A DNA stretch of 64,000 bases from Rhizobium sp. WYJ-E13 (GTDB taxonomy: Bacteria > Pseudomonadota > Alphaproteobacteria > Rhizobiales > Rhizobiaceae), in NCBI RefSeq assembly GCF_018987265.1, contig NZ_CP076853.1, positions 4,286,228 through 4,350,227 on the forward strand, read 5' to 3'. Of this stretch, positions 54,170 to 63,212 are shown piece after piece (position 1 is the first letter of the stretch; every line of letters begins with the position of its first letter). Both the position numbers and the translations under genes were made by a program. The notes below the pieces were generated by a model. The model was not told the DNA's origin and made no database searches. It worked only from the letters and a program-made list of their open reading frames with translations.

Positions 54170-55430
54170 CGCCCCTCTCCTTGATCAAGTTCCGGTCCAT
54201 CTCGCGCACCGTTTCGAAAAGCACCGCGGCGCCGAGTGCTATGTCGTCATTTTCAGCCCACTCATCCGGCGAATGGCTGCGGCCTTCCCTGCAGGGCACG
54301 AAGATCATCGCAGCCGGCGCCACGCGGGCGATCCAGGCCGTATCGTGGCCGGCGCCTGATGCCATGAAGCGGTATTTGGCGCCGACCATCTCACAGGCGC
54401 GCTCCAGCGTGGAAAGCAGGCTCTTATCAGCAGGTGTCGGGAAATTGTCGGAGATGCGGTTCGGCGGCGCGATCGTCACGCCAAAGGCCAAAGCAAGCTT
54501 TTGCGTATGGCCGTCCAACCAGTGGCAGAAGGCCTCCATGTCGGCGCGGATTTCGGCCCGTCCATCGATCAGCAATATGACGCGGGAAGGAACGACGTTG
54601 GCGGCATTCGGTTCGATACGGAATTCGCCGACGGTTGCCGCAAAATGACCGGGTGTCTTGGCAAGTTCGCTGGCGGCATTGCGGATATCGAGGACGAGCT
54701 GCGAAGCGGCAACCAGCGCATCGGCGCGCGAATCCATCGGCGTCGTGCCGGCATGATCGGCGCGACCTTCGACGGTGATCTCGATGCGGGTAATGCCAGA
54801 TATCGCCGTGACGATGCCGATATCCTTGTGCTCAGTCTCAAGGACGGGGCCCTGCTCGATGTGCAGCTCCAGAAAACCGGCAATATCGGGCTTTTTCTCG
54901 GGGGTCAGTATGCCCGGCGACCCACCGACCTCGGCAATCGCTTCAGCAAGATCACGCCCCTCGACCATGCGGGAAAGCCATGCCTGAGGCAATTGCCCCG
55001 TCATGCCGCGGCTGCCGATGCAGGAGACCCCGAAGATACTGACCTCCTCGGCCAGGAAGTCGACGATCTCCAGATCATGGTCGAGGCGTATTTCCTTTTC
55101 CCGCAGCGCTCGCGCGACCTCCAACGCTGCAGCAACGCCGGCAATGCCGTCAAAACGTCCGCCATCCGGCACGGTGTCGGAATGCGAGCCGAGCATGATG
55201 ACGCCAGAGCCGGGTTTTAAGCCTTCCCGCCGGCCGATCAGGTTGCCGGAGGCATCGATGCGGGTATCCAGGCCGATCGCCCGCATGCGTGCCTCGAGAT
55301 AGGCGCGGCCTTCGAGAAAGAGCGGAGAAAAAGCCCGCCGCGTCCAGGGATGCCCCGGCTCGGTGATGGTGGAAAGGGCTTCGATATCCTCGGCGATCCG
55401 GCCGGGATTGACGGGCAGGTTGCGGCTCAT
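54150..55430 (-). CDS. M20-family N-carbamoyl-L-amino acid hydrolase
   Basis: A 426-residue zinc amidohydrolase of the allantoate/N-carbamoyl amino acid branch. GSHSDTVPDGGRFDG (His83, Asp85, Asp94), the double Glu of LAEEVSIFG (128-129) and LELHIEQGPVLE (His190) are the metal and catalytic residues; RADHAGTTPMDSRADAL is the lid-domain motif. It would split an N-carbamoyl amino acid into amino acid, CO2 and ammonia, here most likely N-carbamoyl-glutamate. ATG 55430 overlaps the stop of the hydantoinase gene by four bases, which fixes the start; a frame from 55544 has no motif before it. Confidence 0.9.
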   Translation of the reverse strand: MSRNLPVNPGRIAEDIEALSTITEPGHPWTRRAFSPLFLEGRAYLEARMRAIGLDTRIDASGNLIGRREGLKPGSGVIMLGSHSDTVPDGGRFDGIAGVAAALEVARALREKEIRLDHDLEIVDFLAEEVSIFGVSCIGSRGMTGQLPQAWLSRMVEGRDLAEAIAEVGGSPGILTPEKKPDIAGFLELHIEQGPVLETEHKDIGIVTAISGITRIEITVEGRADHAGTTPMDSRADALVAASQLVLDIRNAASELAKTPGHFAATVGEFRIEPNAANVVPSRVILLIDGRAEIRADMEAFCHWLDGHTQKLALAFGVTIAPPNRISDNFPTPADKSLLSTLERACEMVGAKYRFMASGAGHDTAWIARVAPAAMIFVPCREGRSHSPDEWAENDDIALGAAVLFETVREMDRNLIKERGDGTHIG

Positions 55431-56794
55431 GCCAGCACCTGTCGCGGCAGCGGGCGCACGAAGCGGCCGGCGCCGGGCTCCGCCAGAACCTTCGAACCTT
55501 CGGTGATCATTTGTCCGCGCAGCCAGGCCGCCGAGACCGTCCACGGCAGGCGCATGCCGTTATAGGGGCTCCAGCCGACGACATTGTTGCCGCTGGCCGA
55601 TGCATCATAGATCGTTTCCTTGGGTTCCAGCACGACGATGTCAGCATCCTTGCCCGATGTCAGCGCGCCCTTGATATGGTCGAGACGGAAATGCTTCGCC
55701 GGGTTCTCGGCCATCAGCTTCGCCGCCCAGGTCAAGGGAATGCCGCGCTCCAGGGCGCCCTTGACGAAGAGCGGCACCATGACTTCCAGACCCGGAACGC
55801 CCGATGCATTCGCCAGCATGTCCGGATTGGTCTTGCGGTTTTCCGACCAGCTCACATGGTCGGTCGACACCAGCCAGACGTTGCCTTCGGCAACCTTGCG
55901 CCACAGGGTTTCGACCTCGGCGCGGGGACGCACCGGCGGATTGATCTTCGCCTTGCCGCCGAGGCGCTTCACATCGTTTTCCTCGTCAAGTGTAAGGTAG
56001 TGAATGCAGCATTCGACCGTCGCCTCATAACCGTCGCGGCGATAGGCTCGGGCGATGTCATAACCCCGCCCGAGCGAGCAATGCACGACATGGGATGGGC
56101 AGCCGGTATTGGCGCCGGTCTCGAAGATCGTGTGCATGGCAAGCAGTTCGGTGATCGGCGGGCGCGACAGGCCATGCGCGCGCCAGTCGGTAATGCCGCT
56201 TGTTTTCACCTGCTCCATATAGGTGCGCACCGCCTCGTCATCCTCGTTATGCACGCCGGCCGCCAGCCCGGTTGGGGCAATTGCCGCAAAACAGGCGTCG
56301 AGCAGGGCAGGCGGAATGCGCGGGAAGCGTTTGGGATCGGTGCCGAAGGTGGAGAACTTGAAGGCGGCAACGCCTGCCTGCACCATTTCGGCGATGCGGG
56401 CGGGACCTTCCTCAGGATCGACTGTGCCGTAGAGCGCAAAGTCCACACGCGCCTGCGGGCCGGCGTGCTCGACCTTCTTCTTTACCGCCTCAGCCGAGCA
56501 GACGAGATTTCCCTCGTCATAGGGCATGTCGACGATGGTGGTCACACCGCCGGCAGCCGCCGAGCGAGTCGACCAGATGAAATCCTCCTGATCTTTCTGC
56601 GAGAGCGAATGGACCTGCGCGTCGATGGCGCCCGGCAGGATCAGCGCCTTGCCAAGCAGATGCCGTTCTTTGGCCGCAGGCGGTACGCCGAGGCCGACTT
56701 CCGCGATCTTTCCGTCGCGAACGGCGACATAGCCGCCTTCGAGAATACGCTCCGGCAGCACCACCGTGCCCTGCAGAACGAGATCGAAATCCAT
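55427..56794 (-). CDS. Hydantoinase/allantoinase-like amidohydrolase with Gln at first metal ligand
   Basis: A 455-residue cyclic-amide hydrolase. The first site, normally H-x-H, reads D-A-Q-V-H (Gln60, His62); the codon is CAG, so this is not a reading error. Later ligands are present: carboxylated Lys in GVAAFKFSTF (Lys146), His182 in VHNEDD, His238 in VVHCSLGRG, Asp312 in STDHVSW. Opening of hydantoin-5-propionate to N-carbamoyl-glutamate is inferred from the adjacent M20 gene. It follows the lyase gene by 27 bp and overlaps the M20 gene by 4. An altered or mononuclear metal centre is possible. Confidence 0.85.
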   Translation of the reverse strand: MDFDLVLQGTVVLPERILEGGYVAVRDGKIAEVGLGVPPAAKERHLLGKALILPGAIDAQVHSLSQKDQEDFIWSTRSAAAGGVTTIVDMPYDEGNLVCSAEAVKKKVEHAGPQARVDFALYGTVDPEEGPARIAEMVQAGVAAFKFSTFGTDPKRFPRIPPALLDACFAAIAPTGLAAGVHNEDDEAVRTYMEQVKTSGITDWRAHGLSRPPITELLAMHTIFETGANTGCPSHVVHCSLGRGYDIARAYRRDGYEATVECCIHYLTLDEENDVKRLGGKAKINPPVRPRAEVETLWRKVAEGNVWLVSTDHVSWSENRKTNPDMLANASGVPGLEVMVPLFVKGALERGIPLTWAAKLMAENPAKHFRLDHIKGALTSGKDADIVVLEPKETIYDASASGNNVVGWSPYNGMRLPWTVSAAWLRGQMITEGSKVLAEPGAGRFVRPLPRQVLA

Positions 56795-56821
56795 GCCGCG
56801 TCTCCCTCGATAGATCGAAAT

Positions 56822-58405
56822 TTAGATGATAGCCGGTTCCGGCGTCAGCCGCCCTTCGATGCGCTCGAGCGAACCGAGCGCGAAGAAATCGTCGAAGGAG
56901 GCGATTGGCACCTGCTCGATCAGCTTCGAGATGAATTCATCCGAGCCCAGTTCTTCCTCGATCGCCTCGACCTCGGCCGAAAGCGGCCGGTCGACCGTAT
57001 AGAAGGCCGCATGTTTGCGCACGACCTGATAGAGCATACCCGCGACACCCTTCGGCGTATCGCCGATAATATCGATCGCTTGTGCCGAAAGCAGGGCTTC
57101 CAGTGCGGCTAGACGCTTCAGCGCCCGCATCTGCCGGTCGAAGCGCTCGATGACGAGCGGCAGGAAAGCCGCCTCGTCCTCAAGGCCGGCCGCAACGACG
57201 AGCGATTGCGCCGAGACCGGGTTCGACATGGAGAGTACGCGCGAGAAGATTTCCCCCGCAAGCTTGATGATCGGCCCGAAGCCGGTGGCGATGCGACCGG
57301 GAGGCACGAGATTGACCGGCAGGCCGCGCCGCTGGCCGTTGCCGAGCAGGACGCAGCGGTTGAAGGCGTTGCGTGCCGCATGCGCCATGCAAAGCGCTGC
57401 CGATTCCAGGAGGATCGTCACATCAAGCGGTAGTGAGCCGCCTGAGGTCATCACCCGTCCTTCCACGACGACGGGATTGTCGTCGGAGCGGCCGGTGGCG
57501 GCAAGGATCTTGTGGCCGGTCGAAAGCAGGTTTTCGATAACAGCACCAAAAACCTGGGCGATCATGCGCAGGCTCAGCGCGTCCTGCACGTGGGTGGCGA
57601 CCGGCCATTCCCATTCGTCTGAGGCATTGCAAAGCCAGGCGCCGATCAGCGCCTCCCGCGCCGTGCCGACATGGCGCACGGCCCGCCAGGGATCGCGCGA
57701 TGCCCCGAGCGCACCGGAAGCCATCATGCCGGTTGCCAACAGCACACGGATCGAGGCGGCGGCATTGCGTGTCGTCTCGGCAGCGGCGGCGAAGCTGACG
57801 GCATTAACGCTGAGCGAGGCGAGGCTGTCGCGCGGCGCCATTTTCACCGGCTCCATGCCGGCTGCCTGGAAGGCTTCGCCCGCCTGCATGCGATTGCCGC
57901 GATAGATCGCTTCTCCGACGCCGGTTAGTACCGCGCCGATCTGGCCCATGAGACCGATATCGGCGCAGCCGATCGAGCCGGTGCGGCGTACGACCGGAAT
58001 GATGTCGGCCGAGAGCATTCGCATATAGGCGTCGATGAGATCAGGCGTACAGCCGACCTGGCCCGTCAGCGCCGTATTGACGCGCATCGCCATGGCATTG
58101 CGCACGACATTGCAGGAAAAGGGAGTGCCGGTGCCGAAGTGATGCGCGCGTACGAGCCCGAGATTGAAGGCGTCGAGATCCTCCGGCGACCATTCGACAT
58201 CCTTCATAGCGCCGACACCGGTGGTGGCGCCATAGACCGGCATGCCGGCCTCGATCGCATCTTCGACGATCATGCGCGCAATCTTCACGCGCTGCATGCC
58301 GATGCCAGAGGCTGAAAGCGCAACCTTGCCGGAGCCGATCCTCACCATCTCGGCAAAGCTCAGTGGCTGGCCGCTCAGTTCGATTCCGGGGCGTTCGTGC
58401 TTCAT
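56822..58405 (-). CDS. Histidine ammonia-lyase homologue without MIO triad, probable ergothionase-type lyase
   Basis: A 527-residue protein of the HAL/PAL superfamily. VYGATTGVG (Tyr58) and VQDALSLR (273-280) align with the HutH active site. In HutH the loop G-S-V-G-A-S-G-D forms the MIO cofactor from Ala-Ser-Gly; here it is G-S-I-G-C-A-D (143-149), so MIO cannot form, and HutH Tyr280 corresponds to Leu277. Elimination without MIO suits a good leaving group such as trimethylamine from ergothioneine or hercynine; this is inference. First gene of the six-gene operon; 91 bp separate it from ubiB upstream. HutH is the naive name but is not supported. Confidence 0.82.
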   Translation of the reverse strand: MKHERPGIELSGQPLSFAEMVRIGSGKVALSASGIGMQRVKIARMIVEDAIEAGMPVYGATTGVGAMKDVEWSPEDLDAFNLGLVRAHHFGTGTPFSCNVVRNAMAMRVNTALTGQVGCTPDLIDAYMRMLSADIIPVVRRTGSIGCADIGLMGQIGAVLTGVGEAIYRGNRMQAGEAFQAAGMEPVKMAPRDSLASLSVNAVSFAAAAETTRNAAASIRVLLATGMMASGALGASRDPWRAVRHVGTAREALIGAWLCNASDEWEWPVATHVQDALSLRMIAQVFGAVIENLLSTGHKILAATGRSDDNPVVVEGRVMTSGGSLPLDVTILLESAALCMAHAARNAFNRCVLLGNGQRRGLPVNLVPPGRIATGFGPIIKLAGEIFSRVLSMSNPVSAQSLVVAAGLEDEAAFLPLVIERFDRQMRALKRLAALEALLSAQAIDIIGDTPKGVAGMLYQVVRKHAAFYTVDRPLSAEVEAIEEELGSDEFISKLIEQVPIASFDDFFALGSLERIEGRLTPEPAII

Positions 58406-58451
58406 GTTCTCATCTCCATGGAGGCGAGACTAAGCGAGCCTCACATCTGGC

Positions 58452-58461
58452 GGGATATCCC
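58452..58461. promoter_or_regulatory. Candidate operator before the lyase operon
   Basis: GGGATATCCC is a perfect 10-bp palindrome 47-56 bp before the lyase start, flanked by imperfect CATCTGG / CAAATG arms. The position fits a repressor site controlling the six-gene operon, but no regulator gene is in the cluster. Confidence 0.3.
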
Positions 58462-58496
58462 AAATGCCGAACACATCATGCTTTTGTTGCTTCCTG

Positions 58497-60080
58497 TCAG
58501 CTCATGACCCAGGCAATATAGAGAAGCGTGAGCGCAATTATCCAGAGAGCTATCTTGGCGGAGCGGTTATGGCGCGCTTCCGCTTTGCCGATGGCCTCAG
58601 CCGTCTGCTCGTCGAAGCGCAACCCGTGCTCGCTCATATGCAGAAGCTGATGGTGGAATTTCTCCGTCTGGGCGGCAATTTCAGGTGCGGCTTCGGCAAG
58701 CTTTACGGCCGCCTTCAGCCCATCCTTGAGGTCGGTGACGATGCGCTTCGGGCCGAGATTGTTCTTGATCCAGTCGCCGACGACCGGCTCGGATGCCTTC
58801 CACATGTTGAAACGCGGATTGAGCATGCGCGAAACGCCTTCGACGACAACCATCGTCTTCTGCAGCATCACGAGCTCGGGTCGCGTCTGCATGTCGAAGA
58901 GCTCGGTCACCTCGAAGAGCAGCGTCAACAGCTTGCCCATGGAGATCGTCTCGGCCGGCTGGCCATGGATCGGCTCGCCGATCGCCCGGATCGCCTGGGC
59001 AAAGCTCTCGATATTGTGGTGGCCGGGCACATAGCCTGCCTCGAAATGCACTTCGGCCACCCGGATGTAATCGCGGGTGATGAAGCCATAGAGGATCTCG
59101 GCAAGGAAGCGGCGCTCCTTCTTTCCGAGGCGCCCGACGATACCCATGTCGACGGCGACGATCATGCCGCCGGCATCGACGAAGAGATTGCCCGGATGCA
59201 TGTCGGCATGGAAAAAGCCGTCACGTAGCGTATGACGCAGGAAAGACTGGATCAGCGTATCGGCAAGCTCGTTGAGATCGTGGCCGGCGGCGCGCAGCCC
59301 CTCGACATCGGACATCTTGACGCCGTCGATCCACTCCATGGTGATGACGTCGCGGCCCGTGCGCTCCCAGTCCACCTTCGGCACGCGGAAGCCGGGATCC
59401 TTCTCGGTATTTTCGGCAATTTCCGAAAGCGCGGCTGCTTCCAGGCGCAGGTCCATCTCCACCTTGGTGGTCTGCTCCAGCGTCTTCGTCACCTCAACGG
59501 GCCGCAGGCGGCGGCTCGCCGGCATGAAACGTTCCTGCATATGGGCAACGAGGTACATCGCTTCGATGTCATGGGCAAACCGCGCCCTGACACCCGGCCG
59601 CACGACTTTGACGGCAACCTTTTTAGGTCCTGCCGGCGTGTCGACCTCTGCAGCATGCACCTGGGCGATAGAGGCTGCGGCAATCGGATCGCCGAAGCTC
59701 GCATAGAGATCTGTGATCGGACGTCCGAGCGAGCCCTCGATATTCGCCTTGGCGGCAGCCGCGGGGAAAAAAGCCATCCGGTCCTGCAATTGCGACAAGT
59801 CGTCGGCAAATTCGACGCCGACGACATCGGGACGCGTCGCGAGAAACTGGCCGATCTTCACATAGGACGGCCCCAGCCGTTCAACGGCTTTAGCCAGCCG
59901 GTCGCTGCGCTTCTGGGATTTGCTTCGATTGCGGGCGAACATGCCCACGAAGGATTTCGCCAGGCTGATCGATGGCGGCAGACCCTCCGAAGGCAGGGCC
60001 GAGATGACGCCTTCGCGCACCAAAATCCAGCCGACCCTTGCGAGCCTGAAATATGCTCCGAAAGCACTCATGCGGATCAA
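58497..60080 (-). CDS. ubiB: UbiB-family ubiquinone biosynthesis kinase-like protein
   Basis: Atypical kinase/ATPase needed for ubiquinone synthesis. The 527-residue protein has the K-x-G-Q motif [17 protein letters not shown] near residue 77, [13 protein letters not shown] (the Ala-rich loop), [14 protein letters not shown] and [10 protein letters not shown] as catalytic loop and DFG-like element, and a C-terminal membrane helix ([21 protein letters not shown]). Start overlaps the ubiE stop by four bases. Forms the ubiE-ubiB operon. Membrane associated. Confidence 0.95.
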   Translation of the reverse strand: MIRMSAFGAYFRLARVGWILVREGVISALPSEGLPPSISLAKSFVGMFARNRSKSQKRSDRLAKAVERLGPSYVKIGQFLATRPDVVGVEFADDLSQLQDRMAFFPAAAAKANIEGSLGRPITDLYASFGDPIAAASIAQVHAAEVDTPAGPKKVAVKVVRPGVRARFAHDIEAMYLVAHMQERFMPASRRLRPVEVTKTLEQTTKVEMDLRLEAAALSEIAENTEKDPGFRVPKVDWERTGRDVITMEWIDGVKMSDVEGLRAAGHDLNELADTLIQSFLRHTLRDGFFHADMHPGNLFVDAGGMIVAVDMGIVGRLGKKERRFLAEILYGFITRDYIRVAEVHFEAGYVPGHHNIESFAQAIRAIGEPIHGQPAETISMGKLLTLLFEVTELFDMQTRPELVMLQKTMVVVEGVSRMLNPRFNMWKASEPVVGDWIKNNLGPKRIVTDLKDGLKAAVKLAEAAPEIAAQTEKFHHQLLHMSEHGLRFDEQTAEAIGKAEARHNRSAKIALWIIALTLLYIAWVMS

Positions 60081-60856
60081 AGCTTCCAGCCGGAATGCAG
60101 CGCAGCGATGCCGCCGGTATAATTGGTGTAGGTCACGCGCGAAAAGCCGGCCGTGCGGATCATCGCCGCGAAATTCTCCTGGTTCGGGAACTTGCGGATC
60201 GATTCCACAAGATACTGGTAAGGCTCGGCATCGCCGGTGATCGCCTTGCCGAATTTCGGAATGGCGTTGAAGGACCAGGCTTCGTAAACCTTGTCGAGAA
60301 CCGGCAGGTCCACTTCCGAAAATTCCAGCACGAGCAGCCGTCCGCCGCGTTTCAGCACGCGATAGGCTTCCGAGAGCGCCACCTCGATCCGCGGCACGTT
60401 GCGGATGCCGAAGGCGATCGTATAGGCATCGAAGCTGTTTGCCTCGAAAGGAAGGTCCTCGGCATTGGCTTCCACGAAGGTGAGATTGTCCGAAAGCTTC
60501 TTCTTTGCCGCCCGCTCCGCACCGACGCCGAGCATCGAGCCGTTGATGTCGAGCACGGTCGCATGCGCCTGGCGGTTCGAGGCTTCGACGATGCGGAAGG
60601 CGATATCACCGGTGCCGCCGGCAACGTCGAGCACCTTGTAGCCCGGCTCCTTGCGCGGGTTCAGCGCCGCAATCATCGCGTCCTTCCAGGCCCTGTGCAT
60701 GCCCATGGACATGACGTCGTTCATGATGTCGTAGCGTTTGGCGACCTTGTGGAAGACCTCGTTGACGAGGCCTTGCTTTTCACCGGTCGGCACCTCGCGG
60801 AAGCCGTAGGACGTTTCCATACCGCCATCGGCGGAGGTCCGGCTGTCTGACATCAA
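60077..60856 (-). CDS. ubiE: Ubiquinone/menaquinone C-methyltransferase
   Basis: SAM-dependent C-methylation of the benzoquinol ring in ubiquinone synthesis. The 259 residues show [39 protein letters not shown], the SAM motif [15 protein letters not shown], and [18 protein letters not shown] [18 protein letters not shown], all diagnostic of UbiE. First gene of the pair with ubiB. Its 150-bp upstream region faces mutM. Confidence 0.96.
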   Translation of the reverse strand: MMSDSRTSADGGMETSYGFREVPTGEKQGLVNEVFHKVAKRYDIMNDVMSMGMHRAWKDAMIAALNPRKEPGYKVLDVAGGTGDIAFRIVEASNRQAHATVLDINGSMLGVGAERAAKKKLSDNLTFVEANAEDLPFEANSFDAYTIAFGIRNVPRIEVALSEAYRVLKRGGRLLVLEFSEVDLPVLDKVYEAWSFNAIPKFGKAITGDAEPYQYLVESIRKFPNQENFAAMIRTAGFSRVTYTNYTGGIAALHSGWKL

Positions 60857-61006
60857 GCTACTCCGTTCACATCAAGAATTCGGCGCGGCGACCATAGCGA
60901 AAGCGAGGGCGCGGCGCTATCTGTGGGCCACGGTCCGCCCGCGGCACGTTGGCGCTATAGCGCACATCGCGGGCGGTTGAAACACGTTAGATATAGATGG
61001 GTTAAG

Positions 61007-61897
61007 ATGCCGGAATTGCCAGAAGTCGAGACGGTGAAGCGCGGCCTGACGCCGGCAATGGAAGGCGCACGCATCGAAAGGCTGGAATTGCGCCGCGGCG
61101 ACCTGCGGTTTCCCTTCCCGCAGGATTTCGAAAATCAGGTCTCCGGTCGCACGATCATCGGTCTCGGACGGCGGGCCAAGTACCTACTGATCGACCTCGA
61201 CAGCGGCAAGACGATCATTTCTCATCTCGGCATGTCCGGCTCCTTCCGGATCGAGCAGGGGCCGCTGACTGCCACGCCGGGTGATTTTCACCACGAACGC
61301 TCCAAGGACGAGAAGCACGATCACGCCGTCTTCCATCTGGACGGCGAGGGCGGCCCGCGCCGCGTCATCTATAATGACCCGCGCCGCTTCGGCTTCATGG
61401 ATCTTGCAGACCGCTCGGGACTCGATGCCAACCCCTTCCTGTTCGGCCTGGGGCCGGAGCCGACCGGCAACGAGCTTTCCGCGGCCTATCTGGCCGAGCG
61501 TTTCGCCGACAAGGCCCAGCCGCTGAAGGGTGCGCTGCTGGATCAGAAGACCATTGCCGGGCTCGGCAATATCTATGTATGCGAGGCGCTGTGGCGGGCG
61601 CATCTCTCGCCCATGCGCGTGGCCTGCACGCTGGTGACGAAGACGGGCAAGCCGAAAGAAGCATTGAACCTGCTCGTCACCTCCATCCGCGATGTCATCG
61701 CCGATGCGATCGCCGCCGGCGGATCGTCTTTGCGCGACCATATCCAGACGGATGGTTCGCTCGGTTACTTCCAGCATTCTTTTTCCGTCTATGACCGCGA
61801 AGGTCTAACTTGCCGCACGCCGGGCTGCGGCGGTACGGTCTCGCGCATCGTGCAGGCTGGCCGTTCCACCTTCTATTGCGCCACTTGCCAGAAATAG
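61007..61897 (+). CDS. mutM: Formamidopyrimidine-DNA glycosylase
   Basis: Base-excision repair enzyme that removes 8-oxoguanine and formamidopyrimidines and nicks the strand. The 296-residue protein starts [14 protein letters not shown] (Pro2 and Glu3 are catalytic), has the helix-two-turn-helix [20 protein letters not shown] and a C-terminal zinc finger with CRTPGCGG and CATCQK. ATG 61007 is fixed because Pro must follow Met; longer frames add 28 residues. Followed after 9 bp by the enoyl-CoA hydratase. Confidence 0.96.
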   Translation: MPELPEVETVKRGLTPAMEGARIERLELRRGDLRFPFPQDFENQVSGRTIIGLGRRAKYLLIDLDSGKTIISHLGMSGSFRIEQGPLTATPGDFHHERSKDEKHDHAVFHLDGEGGPRRVIYNDPRRFGFMDLADRSGLDANPFLFGLGPEPTGNELSAAYLAERFADKAQPLKGALLDQKTIAGLGNIYVCEALWRAHLSPMRVACTLVTKTGKPKEALNLLVTSIRDVIADAIAAGGSSLRDHIQTDGSLGYFQHSFSVYDREGLTCRTPGCGGTVSRIVQAGRSTFYCATCQK

Positions 61898-61906
61898 GAG
61901 AGCGCC

Positions 61907-62680
61907 ATGGCCTATGAAACACTTCTTGTTGAAACCCGAGGGAATGTCGGCCTCATCACCCTGAACCGGCCGCAGGCGCTGAATGCACTGAATTCGACCG
62001 TGCTCAAGGAATTGAAGCTTGCCTATGCGGCCTTTCATGAAGAGGAGGCGATCGGTGCGATCGTGCTGACCGGTTCCGAGCGCGCCTTTGCCGCCGGCGC
62101 CGACATCAAGGAAATGCAGCCGCTCGATTTTGCGGAGGTCTACAAGAGCGATTTCATCAGCGGTTGGGACGAGATCGCCAAGGCTCGAAAGCCGATCATC
62201 GCTGCCGTCAGCGGCTTTGCGCTCGGCGGCGGATGTGAACTCGCCATGCTCTGCGACTTCATCATTGCCTCGGAGACGGCGAAGTTCGGTCAGCCGGAGA
62301 TCACCCTCGGCGTCATTCCTGGTATCGGCGGCTCGCAGCGCCTGACGAGAGCGGTCGGCAAGGCCAAGGCGATGGACCTTATTCTGACCGGCCGGATGAT
62401 GGATGCGGCGGAAGCCGAACGCTCGGGACTCGTTTCGCGTGTGGTGGCGCCCGAACGGCTGCTGGATGAGGCGTTGGAGGCAGCCGCCAGGATCGCATCG
62501 CTATCGCGTCCCTCGGTACTGATGGCGAAGGAGGCGGTCAGCCGCGCCTTCGAAACGACGCTGGAAGAGGGCCTGCGTTTCGAGCGCCGCCTCTTCCAGA
62601 GCCTCTTTGCGACCGAGGATCAGAAAGAGGGCATGGCCGCCTTCATCGAGAAGCGCAAACCCGCCTTCAAGAACAGGTGA
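61907..62680 (+). CDS. Enoyl-CoA hydratase
   Basis: A 257-residue crotonase. [20 protein letters not shown] and [23 protein letters not shown] form the oxyanion hole, and [21 protein letters not shown] holds the catalytic Glu144/Glu164-type residues (Glu-Ile-Thr and Gly-Ile-Pro-Gly). It hydrates trans-2-enoyl-CoA in fatty acid or amino acid breakdown. Short-chain preference is likely from the family. It lies 9 bp after mutM on the same strand. Confidence 0.93.
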   Translation: MAYETLLVETRGNVGLITLNRPQALNALNSTVLKELKLAYAAFHEEEAIGAIVLTGSERAFAAGADIKEMQPLDFAEVYKSDFISGWDEIAKARKPIIAAVSGFALGGGCELAMLCDFIIASETAKFGQPEITLGVIPGIGGSQRLTRAVGKAKAMDLILTGRMMDAAEAERSGLVSRVVAPERLLDEALEAAARIASLSRPSVLMAKEAVSRAFETTLEEGLRFERRLFQSLFATEDQKEGMAAFIEKRKPAFKNR

Positions 62681-62722
62681 GCGGGCTGCGCGGGGAAAGG
62701 GGCTTTTCCTTGAAAATGCGCG

Positions 62723-62751
62723 TTGACGTGGGTCGGCTTTAGCGTTATATG
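62723..62751 (+). promoter_or_regulatory. Sigma70-type promoter of rpsT
   Basis: TTGACG (62723-62728) and TATATG (62746-62751) are separated by 17 bp, a near-consensus alphaproteobacterial housekeeping promoter, 125 bp before the rpsT start. Confidence 0.75.
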
Positions 62752-62875
62752 CCCGCCCACGGTTCGGAAAGCCGCTCAGGTTTTCCACTAATGCTCCCGT
62801 ATTGCTGAATTTGAGTGGCCGCAGGGCCAGCGCGGCAATGGCGGAGTTTTGTTCGAATTCTTGAGAGAGGCATCC

Positions 62876-63154
62876 ATGGCCAATACAACTTCGGCGAAAA
62901 AGGCGACCCGCAAGATCGCTCGCCGTACCGCAGTCAATAAGGCTCGCCGTTCGCGCGTTCGCACCTACGTTCGCCAGGTCGAAGAGGCACTCGCCGCTGG
63001 TGATGCCGCCAAGGCAAAGGAAGCCTTCCTCGCCGCTGAGCCCGAGCTGGCACGCGCCGCAAGCAAGGGCGTCCTGCACGCCAACACGGCTTCCCGCAAG
63101 GTCTCGCGCCTCGCTGCTCGCGTGAAGGCTCTTTCGGCTTCTGCGAACGCCTAA
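62876..63154 (+). CDS. rpsT: 30S ribosomal protein S20
   Basis: A 92-residue primary 16S rRNA-binding protein. [43 protein letters not shown] is the standard basic start and [19 protein letters not shown] the end. ATG 62876 is used; a frame from 62849 adds nine residues with no support. A sigma70 promoter lies upstream and an intrinsic terminator 31 bp downstream. In rhizobia the next gene on this strand is typically dnaA. Confidence 0.97.
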   Translation: MANTTSAKKATRKIARRTAVNKARRSRVRTYVRQVEEALAAGDAAKAKEAFLAAEPELARAASKGVLHANTASRKVSRLAARVKALSASANA

Positions 63155-63185
63155 ATATCTCATTAACGAATTGCTCGTTATGATT

Positions 63186-63211
63186 AGCCCGGTAATTTTA
63201 CCGGGCTTTTT
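63186..63211 (+). terminator. Intrinsic terminator of rpsT
   Basis: Perfect 10-bp stem AGCCCGGTAA / TTACCGGGCT with a two-base loop followed by TTTTT, directly after rpsT. Confidence 0.9.
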
Positions 63212-63212
63212 C

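Noticed and set aside
56822..58405. Naming the lyase and hydratase hutH and hutU
   Set aside because: MIO triad and essential Cys are missing and the rest of the hut pathway is absent, so the standard names would mislead.
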